From Streptomyces sp. NBC_00341 (GTDB taxonomy: Bacteria > Actinomycetota > Actinomycetes > Streptomycetales > Streptomycetaceae), in NCBI RefSeq assembly GCF_041435055.1, contig NZ_CP108002.1, forward strand, positions 8,308,001 through 8,372,000: DNA of 64,000 nucleotides. The letters are read 5' to 3'. The position numbers and the translations under genes were made by a program. Positions 58,915 through 64,000 of the stretch are shown piece after piece. Numbering within the stretch: the stretch's first letter is position 1; each line of letters opens with the position of its first letter. The notes beneath the pieces are model-generated. The model saw only the letters and a list, made by a program, of their open reading frames with translations, ran no database searches and was not told the DNA's origin.

Positions 58915-59832
58915 CTACGAGCCGTCGCGTCCGGCCGCCAGTAGAGCGTCCCGGCCGATGAGGGCGGTCGAGCCGGGACCCGTGCAGGCGTAGGCACCCG
59001 CCACCGCGCCCAGCCGCGCGCAGTCGTGGACGTCCCTGCCCTCCAGCCTCCCGTACAGGAAGCCGGTGACGAACGCGTCGCCGGCCCCGTTGGTGTCCAC
59101 CACCGGGGCGGGCGGCACGGTCGCCGGGACGTGGTACGGGTCCGGTCCGCCGTCCCGGGTGAGGAACCAGGAGCCCTCGGCCCCCGCCGTGGCGACCACG
59201 GTCCGCGCGCGGCCCTCCCGCAGGATCCGCCGCATCAGCGCGGGGGCGCGGTCGCCCGTGGACGCGGCGCTGAAGAAGACGAGATCGGACCGCAGGGCGA
59301 ACTCCCGCTGGTGCTCGGCCAGTCCGTCCCAGTCGTGCAGATCGGTGGAGACGGGGACACCGAGGGCCTCGATGTCGTCGTACAGGAATCTGGTGAAGCC
59401 CGTGATGGACAGGTGGACATGGCGGGTGCGCCGCAGCCGGGGCAGGTAGAAGTCCCGCGGCATCCGCAGCTCCGCAGGGTCCCGGGCGTCGTAGAACGAC
59501 ATCCGGCGGCCCTTCGCGTCCACCAGGTTCACCGCGCGCCGGGTGCCCGCCGCGGAGATCAGCGGATGGAACTCCACGTCCCCCTCGGCCAGCCGTTCGC
59601 GCACCAGGGCGCCGGTCGGATCGTCGCCGATGCAGTCGAGCAGGGCCACGTCCAGACCGAGCGCCCGCGCGCCGAGGGCCACATTGCCCCCGGTCTGCCC
59701 GGCCCACTCCTGGATCGGACCCACCATGACGGAGTCGGCGAGGGGGACCGGCAGGGTGTCGACGCGGACGATCGTGTCCACCCCGCTGCCGCCTACCACC
59801 ACAACGTCGTACCCGGATTGCCGCTGGATCAC
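58915..59832 (-). CDS. PfkB-family carbohydrate kinase
   Basis: A 305-residue sugar or nucleoside kinase. N-terminal signature WAGQTGGNVALGARALGLDVALLDCIGDD (about 43-71) and the catalytic DTNGAGDAFVTGFLYG (about 245-260) with the base Asp. Substrate unknown; context next to glycosidases suggests a sugar. The start is GTG 59832 after GAGAGG. It is not in an operon with its neighbours. Confidence 0.9.
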   Translation of the reverse strand: MIQRQSGYDVVVVGGSGVDTIVRVDTLPVPLADSVMVGPIQEWAGQTGGNVALGARALGLDVALLDCIGDDPTGALVRERLAEGDVEFHPLISAAGTRRAVNLVDAKGRRMSFYDARDPAELRMPRDFYLPRLRRTRHVHLSITGFTRFLYDDIEALGVPVSTDLHDWDGLAEHQREFALRSDLVFFSAASTGDRAPALMRRILREGRARTVVATAGAEGSWFLTRDGGPDPYHVPATVPPAPVVDTNGAGDAFVTGFLYGRLEGRDVHDCARLGAVAGAYACTGPGSTALIGRDALLAAGRDGS

Positions 59833-59971
59833 CGTGCCGCCTCTCTTGTCCCGCCGCGGCCCAGTATCGCGGACCGGCCGCCCTCACATCGGCCGTTCTC
59901 TGCGAGCGGTCCGGCGGACCGCTGCCTATGATCGACCGGGGGCCTTGGACCTGATCTGTGGAGGCTTTTCG

Positions 59972-60436
59972 ATGCTGTCGGTGCTCGAACCGCGTGACAT
60001 TCCTCCGCGCCTCGCCACTGGCGCGTTCATCCTGAACTCCGGCCTGGGCAAGCTCAAGGCCGACGAGGAGACCGCACAGACCCTGCACGGCATGGCCTGC
60101 ACCGCCTACCCCTTCCTCGACCGGATCGAGGCCGGGCGGTTCACCCGGCTGCTCGCCTGGTCCGAGATCGCGGTCGGCGGCGCGCTGCTGGTCCCCGTCG
60201 TGCCGACCCGGCTCGCCGGACTGGCGCTGACCGGGTTCTCCGGCGGACTGCTCGGCCTGTATCTGCGGGTCCCCGGAATGCGTGAGCCGGGCAGCCTGCG
60301 CCCCAGTCAGGCCGGCGTCCCGCTGGCCAAGGACGCCTGGATGTTCGGCATCGGGCTGGGCTTCCTCGGCGCGGGGGCCCACCGCTGCGGCACGCCGCGC
60401 CGCCGCTGCCGCCGGCACCGCCGGTGCGGCCGCTGA
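59972..60436 (+). CDS. Small membrane protein, DoxX-like
   Basis: A 154-residue protein with three or four hydrophobic segments (about 18-27, 60-85, 83-97 and 120-137) and GAFILNSGLGKLKADEETAQTLHGMA near the N-terminus, which resembles DoxX-type membrane proteins. The last 18 residues are an odd Arg/Cys-rich run (RRRCRRHRRC), unlike the rest, so a frameshift near 60380 may have replaced the normal C-terminus. Function unknown. GGAGG lies 6 bases before the ATG. Confidence 0.7.
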   Translation: MLSVLEPRDIPPRLATGAFILNSGLGKLKADEETAQTLHGMACTAYPFLDRIEAGRFTRLLAWSEIAVGGALLVPVVPTRLAGLALTGFSGGLLGLYLRVPGMREPGSLRPSQAGVPLAKDAWMFGIGLGFLGAGAHRCGTPRRRCRRHRRCGR

Positions 60437-60456
60437 ACCACCCGGACAGGCCCTCG

Positions 60457-60487
60457 GGGTGGTGGCACGGGTCCCGCGCCACCGCCC
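60457..60487. terminator. Hairpin before the PP2C phosphatase stop
   Basis: Arms GGGTGGTGGC and GCCACCGCCC (one G-U pair) with an 11-base loop, between convergent genes. Confidence 0.5.
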
Positions 60488-60491
60488 GGTG

Positions 60492-62567
60492 TCAGTCGCG
60501 CACCCGGGCCATCAGCAACGCCACGTCGTCGTGGTGGCTGGGGTCCCGGAGCTTGCGCAGCAGCCGGTCGCAGGACGCCTCCAGCGAGGCGTCCGGCTCG
60601 CGGAGCAGTTCCCGCAGGGCGGCCAACCGGGTGTCTATGTCCTGGTCACGGGTCTCGACCAGACCGTCCGTGTACAGGACGAGCCGGTCGCCCGGTCCCA
60701 GGTCGAACGTGACGTCGCTGAACGGAACACCGCCCACGCCCAGCGGCGCCCCGGCCGGCAGATCGAGCAGCCGGGGCGGGCCCCCGGCCGGGATCAGTAC
60801 CGGTGGCAGATGTCCGGCGGTGCTCACCCGGCAGCTGTCGTGGACCGGGTCGTACACGACGTAGACGCAGGTGGCGAACCACGGGTCCAGATCGGCCGTG
60901 ATCTCGTCGAGGTGCCCGAGCACCTCCGCGGGCCGCAGACCTATCCTGGACAGCGTCTGGGTGGCGGTCCGCAGCCGCCCCATCGTGGTGGCCGCGTTGA
61001 TACCGCTGCCCATGACGTCACCGACCACCAGAGCGGTCCCGCCGTCCCGCAGCGGGATGACGTCGAACCAGTCGCCGCCGACCTCGTACCGCGAGGCGGC
61101 CGGCCGGTAGCGGGACGCCACCTCCAGCCCGGCCGGGGCGTGGTGGTTGTGCGGGAGCATGCTGCGCTGGAGGGTGAGGGCGGTCTCCCGCTGTTGCCGG
61201 AACAGCCGGGCGTTGTCGATACAGACCGCCGCGCGGGCGGCCAGCTCACAGGCGAGCACCTCGTCGTCCTCGGTGAACGGCAGCGGATTGTCCGTCCGTA
61301 TGAGGTCGATGGCGCCCAGGACCTCGCCCCGGGCGATCAGCGGCACCGCCAGGTAGGAGTGCGCACCGGCCTCGGCCAGCAGCCCCGCGGAGCGGCTGTC
61401 GCGGGCGACGCGCGACAGCGCCTCCGCGTCGAGATACGGCACCCGCACCGGTTGGGCCGTACGCACGCAGCGCGTGATCAGCCGGTCCGCTCCGTAGTGG
61501 GCCGCGTGACCCGGTGGATCCGCCGCCTCGACGACCGGCGTCGGCCGGGCCGCGACGACGGCCAGTGCCTGGATGAGGGCCGGGCCCTCGGTTTGGCTGG
61601 GACGGCCCTTCAGCACACTGTCCAGGACATCGACCGCCGCGACGTCGGCCAGCTCGGGAACCGTGACCTCGGCCAGCTCCCGCGCGGTCTGCTCCAGGTC
61701 CAGGGTGGTCCCGATGCGCACCGAGGCGTCCGCGACCAGTGCCAGCCGGTGCCGGGCCCGGTCCGCCTCGGCCTCCGCCCGGTGGTGGTCGGTCATGTCG
61801 ATGAGCGAGACGGCGAGCCCCAGTACCTGGCCACCGGAGTCCTCCAGCCGGTACAGCGACATCGACCAGGCGCGGTCGGTCTCCGGATCGGCCGCGGTAC
61901 GGCCCTCCACCTGATGGCCCACCTGCGGCACACCGCTCTTCAGGACCTCGCGCATCGCCGCCTCGACCACTTCGGCGTCGAGGAAGGGCAGCGCCTCCCC
62001 GACCCGGCGCCCGAGGTGCTCGGCCGCGCTCAGACCGTTCATCCGCTCCAGCGCGGGGTTGGCCGCCAGATACCGCAGATCGCTGCCCAGGACCGCCAGG
62101 CCGATCGGGGACTGGTCGACCAGGCGCACGGACAGCGCCAGATCGCGCTCCACCTGCCGCAGCGTCGCCCCGTCCGTGGCCAGCCCCAGCGCGAAGAAGT
62201 CACCCCGGTCGTCCTGCAGCCGCATGTTGCGGAACTCCAGCAGCCGGCTGGTGCCGTCCTTGCACCGTACGGGGAAGCTCCCCGCCCAGGTCTCGCCGCT
62301 GTTCATCACCTCCGAGAACAGCCTCAGCACCAGCTCGAAGTGTTCCTCGTCGACCAGGACGCGGGCGGCGAACCGGCCCAGCGCCTCCTGCGGCGTGTAG
62401 CCCAGCAGCCGCTCGGCCTGCGGGCTCCACAGCACGATGCGGCCCTCGGTGTCGAGCATCATCGCGGCCGTCCCGAGGACGTCCACCAGACCGTTCTCGG
62501 AAGAGCGGCGCACCGCTGCCCGGCGGGCGTCGCCCAAGCCGGTCCGCATGTCATCGGTGCCGTCCAC
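60492..62567 (-). CDS. PAS-GAF-PP2C (SpoIIE/RsbU-type) serine phosphatase
   Basis: A 691-residue signalling protein. Two PAS domains (about 28-145 and 150-265) precede a GAF domain (about 285-455). The C-terminal SpoIIE/PP2C domain has EVGGDWFDVIPLRDGGTALVVGDVMGSG (about 500-528), VSTAGHLPPVL and LVLYTDGLVETRD, with the metal-binding Asp residues. Such phosphatases act on anti-anti-sigma factors in partner-switching. No anti-sigma gene is adjacent. The start is GTG 62567 with GAAGGA 7 bases upstream; ATG 62549 is an alternative. The gene is divergent from whiB. Confidence 0.92.
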   Translation of the reverse strand: MDGTDDMRTGLGDARRAAVRRSSENGLVDVLGTAAMMLDTEGRIVLWSPQAERLLGYTPQEALGRFAARVLVDEEHFELVLRLFSEVMNSGETWAGSFPVRCKDGTSRLLEFRNMRLQDDRGDFFALGLATDGATLRQVERDLALSVRLVDQSPIGLAVLGSDLRYLAANPALERMNGLSAAEHLGRRVGEALPFLDAEVVEAAMREVLKSGVPQVGHQVEGRTAADPETDRAWSMSLYRLEDSGGQVLGLAVSLIDMTDHHRAEAEADRARHRLALVADASVRIGTTLDLEQTARELAEVTVPELADVAAVDVLDSVLKGRPSQTEGPALIQALAVVAARPTPVVEAADPPGHAAHYGADRLITRCVRTAQPVRVPYLDAEALSRVARDSRSAGLLAEAGAHSYLAVPLIARGEVLGAIDLIRTDNPLPFTEDDEVLACELAARAAVCIDNARLFRQQRETALTLQRSMLPHNHHAPAGLEVASRYRPAASRYEVGGDWFDVIPLRDGGTALVVGDVMGSGINAATTMGRLRTATQTLSRIGLRPAEVLGHLDEITADLDPWFATCVYVVYDPVHDSCRVSTAGHLPPVLIPAGGPPRLLDLPAGAPLGVGGVPFSDVTFDLGPGDRLVLYTDGLVETRDQDIDTRLAALRELLREPDASLEASCDRLLRKLRDPSHHDDVALLMARVRD

Positions 62568-62759
62568 GGACCATCCTTCCCAAGCCGTCGCCGTGCCCGG
62601 ACACAAGGTTCGCGCTCTCCCATGGTCGCCCCGGACCCGCCGCCACCGCAGCTCCTGCGAACCGGGAGATCCTGGCGCGGGAGGTTTCGGAAGCCTGACG
62701 ACGGTCACCCGCAGCGTACTGATCCGTACACAGCAACACGACCGTCTGGAGTGAGACCC

Positions 62760-63014
62760 ATGCAGAACTGGCGCGAGCGGGCGGCTTGCCGCGACGAGGA
62801 CCCGGACCTGTTCTTCCCCATCGGGGCCACCGGCCCCGCGCTCGTACAGACCGAGGACGCCAAGGCGGTGTGCCACGGCTGCCCCGTGCGGGCCGAGTGC
62901 CTGCGCTGGGCCCTGGAGAACGGCCAGGACACCGGCGTGTGGGGCGGTCTGGACGAGACCGAGCGGCGCGCGCTGAAGCGGCGCAGCCGCCGACGGGCCA
63001 AGGAGTACGGCTGA
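62760..63014 (+). CDS. WhiB-family iron-sulfur transcription factor
   Basis: An 84-residue actinobacteria-specific regulator. Four Cys ligands of the [4Fe-4S] cluster are at 10, 38, 41 and 47 (AACRD, CHGCPVRAEC), followed by the turn GVWGG and a basic tail ERRALKRRSRRRAKEYG for DNA binding. WhiB-like proteins bind the principal sigma factor and sense oxygen or NO. The short length resembles WblE/WhiB1-type. A GGAGTGAG site precedes the ATG. Confidence 0.93.
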   Translation: MQNWRERAACRDEDPDLFFPIGATGPALVQTEDAKAVCHGCPVRAECLRWALENGQDTGVWGGLDETERRALKRRSRRRAKEYG

Positions 63015-63086
63015 CGCCGGGGCCTCTCGTACCCCAGGCGGCCGTCCCCCGTGATGATTCCCCCGCCACCGGGTACACGGTGAGTC

Positions 63087-63404
63087 ATGGACACCACGGC
63101 CTGGCTCGTCATCGGCGCGGTTCTCGCGCTGCTCACCGTAGGTATCGCCGTCGTCCTCCTGGTGCGGGTGTTCCGGGCCAGGAAACTGCTGGTCGACGCC
63201 GGTATACCGCTGCAGAACAAGGCGCTGGTCTGGGCGGCGGTGATCTACACCGTGTCACCTGTCGACCTGCTGCCCGACCCCGTATACCTCGACGACATCG
63301 GCTTCCTGATGCTGGCGCTGCGCTCCCTGCACGCCGCCGCGCGGGCTGCCGGGGTCGGTGGCCGCACCGAGCGGCCGGCCGAGTCCACCCGGCTCGTGCC
63401 GTAG
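63087..63404 (+). CDS. DUF1232 small membrane protein
   Basis: A 105-residue protein. An N-terminal transmembrane helix (about 6-28) is followed by the DUF1232 motif ALVWAAVIYTVSPVDLLPDPVYLDDIGFLMLALRSLHAA (about 46-85). Function unknown. It lies 72 bases after whiB and may be co-transcribed. Confidence 0.88.
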   Translation: MDTTAWLVIGAVLALLTVGIAVVLLVRVFRARKLLVDAGIPLQNKALVWAAVIYTVSPVDLLPDPVYLDDIGFLMLALRSLHAAARAAGVGGRTERPAESTRLVP

Positions 63405-63493
63405 GGCCTGTCCGGCGGGACGCGCTGCGGCCCCGTTCGCCGAACCCGTCGCGTCAAGCTCGTTGACAGCTGAACAGCTACACGTCACTCTCC

Positions 63494-63511
63494 TGGGAGA
63501 GCGCTCTCCCA
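63494..63511. promoter_or_regulatory. LacI-family operator, 18-base perfect palindrome
   Basis: TGGGAGAGC joined to GCTCTCCCA at 63494-63511, 46 bases upstream of the CBM32 gene. It closely resembles the TGGGAGCGCTCCCA site of CebR-type regulators, so the gene is probably sugar-induced. No LacI gene lies in the window. Confidence 0.8.
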
Positions 63512-63556
63512 TTCGGTTTCGGGACACCGTCCCGCACTCTTCTGCCAGGAGAGAAT

Positions 63557-64000
63557 GTGCACAGACCTAGCGCAGCCCTGCCCGCGAGACCGCGAACGGG
63601 CACGCTGTTGATCACGCTTCTCGCGCTTCTCGCGTCGTCGCTCGTGATGCTCACGGCGACCTCCGCCCGAGCCGCCGATTCCCTGCTCTCCCAGGGGAAA
63701 ACCGCCACCGCCTCCTCCCACGAGGGGGACGGTTACGCGGCGTCGGCGGCCGTGGACGGGGATACGACCGGCACCCGCTGGGCCAGTGAATGGAGCGACC
63801 CGCAGTGGATCCAGGTGGACCTGGGCGCCACCGCGGACCTGAGCAGGGTCGTCCTGACCTGGGAGTCCGCCTACGGCAAGGCGTACCGGATCGAGGCGTC
63901 CGACAACGGATCGGACTGGCGCACGCTCAAGACCGTCACCGACGGCGACGGCGGCACCGACGAACTGGCCGTCTCCGGATCCGGACGGTACGTCAGGATG
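63557..64000 (+). CDS. Secreted protein with N-terminal CBM32 (discoidin) domain, 3' partial
   Basis: 148 codons to the window end, from GTG 63557 with AGGAGA 4 bases upstream. A signal peptide (LLITLLALLASSLVMLTATSARA) ends near residue 39. A CBM32/F5-8C domain follows: GKTATASSHEGDGYAASAAVDGDTTGTRWASEWSDPQWIQVDLG and RIEASDNGSDWRTL. This module binds galactose, glucosamine or similar. The remainder, probably a glycoside hydrolase or lyase, lies beyond the window. The LacI-type operator upstream supports sugar control. Confidence 0.85.
   Translation, partial: MHRPSAALPARPRTGTLLITLLALLASSLVMLTATSARAADSLLSQGKTATASSHEGDGYAASAAVDGDTTGTRWASEWSDPQWIQVDLGATADLSRVVLTWESAYGKAYRIEASDNGSDWRTLKTVTDGDGGTDELAVSGSGRYVRM

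Noticed and set aside
63405..63493. A terminator or small RNA after the DUF1232 gene
   Set aside because: No convincing hairpin; the only symmetry nearby is the LacI-type operator.
1..64000. CRISPR arrays, tRNA or rRNA genes, phage or conjugation modules
   Set aside because: No regularly spaced direct repeats, no cloverleaf-like stretch ending in CCA, no rRNA-like segment and no integrase, portal or transfer motifs were found by reading; a tRNA could be missed without a covariance search.

Overview
The window is chromosomal DNA from a high-GC actinomycete, almost certainly Streptomyces or a close relative. Several signs agree: third codon positions are very GC-rich, GTG and TTG starts are common, and there are a WhiB regulator, a SARP/AfsR-type regulator and a PAS/GAF/PP2C phosphatase. 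There are many TetR genes next to palindromes and many secreted enzymes. The density of one-component regulators and the lack of housekeeping operons suggest an accessory, adaptive region. I see no rRNA, tRNA, CRISPR array, prophage or intact insertion sequence.

Layout. 1-9.1 kb: a 5'-truncated acetate-symporter-like fragment, a TetR/aldo-keto reductase pair with twin operators, a DUF2316 gene, an AraC regulator coupled to a tiny membrane protein, a transketolase, a 668-base stretch without a clear gene, and a TetR-aidB pair. 9.2-20.7 kb, all minus strand: a large SARP-ATPase-TPR regulator, a secreted beta-propeller-like (FG-GAP) protein translationally coupled to a secreted subtilase, and a SulP transporter coupled to a GAP/LysE-like membrane protein. 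20.9-32.3 kb: two membrane proteins in tandem, an erythromycin-esterase-family gene divergent from a double-MerR regulator, a Rieske oxygenase, a PPOX-family flavoprotein, a MarR/quinone-oxidoreductase pair, and a TetR/methyltransferase pair with twin operators.

32.3-47.0 kb is a molybdenum block. It begins next to a broken xylose-type permease gene. It holds the molybdate importer (modA and a fused modBC), a sulfite-oxidase-fold protein, and a molybdenum hydroxylase made of a 2Fe-2S/Mo fusion plus an FAD subunit. A PucR regulator, a small HTH-TOBE (Mop) regulator, a TetR gene with twin operators and a second, PaoABC-like hydroxylase in three overlapping genes follow. Importer and enzymes fit together: molybdate is imported for the cofactor of the adjacent enzymes. 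A 17-base motif (15 of 17 identical) recurs upstream of modA and of the FAD gene of the first hydroxylase and may link the two.

47.0-64.0 kb is mostly carbohydrate-related and secreted functions: a GH95-like remnant that keeps only a leader and a C-terminal fragment, an NPP1/NLP-family protein, a frameshifted ROK regulator next to a GH36 alpha-galactosidase, a TauD-type dioxygenase, a DHA2 exporter, a GH3 glycosidase with its TetR regulator, a PfkB sugar kinase, a small membrane protein, the PP2C phosphatase, WhiB, a DUF1232 protein, and the start of a secreted CBM32 protein behind a LacI-type operator. Several convergent gene pairs are separated by long GC-rich hairpins.

The items most worth a second look are the molybdenum block and its shared motif, the six candidate regulator-operator pairs, the coupled protease/beta-propeller operon, the double-MerR regulator, and the five broken or remodelled genes.
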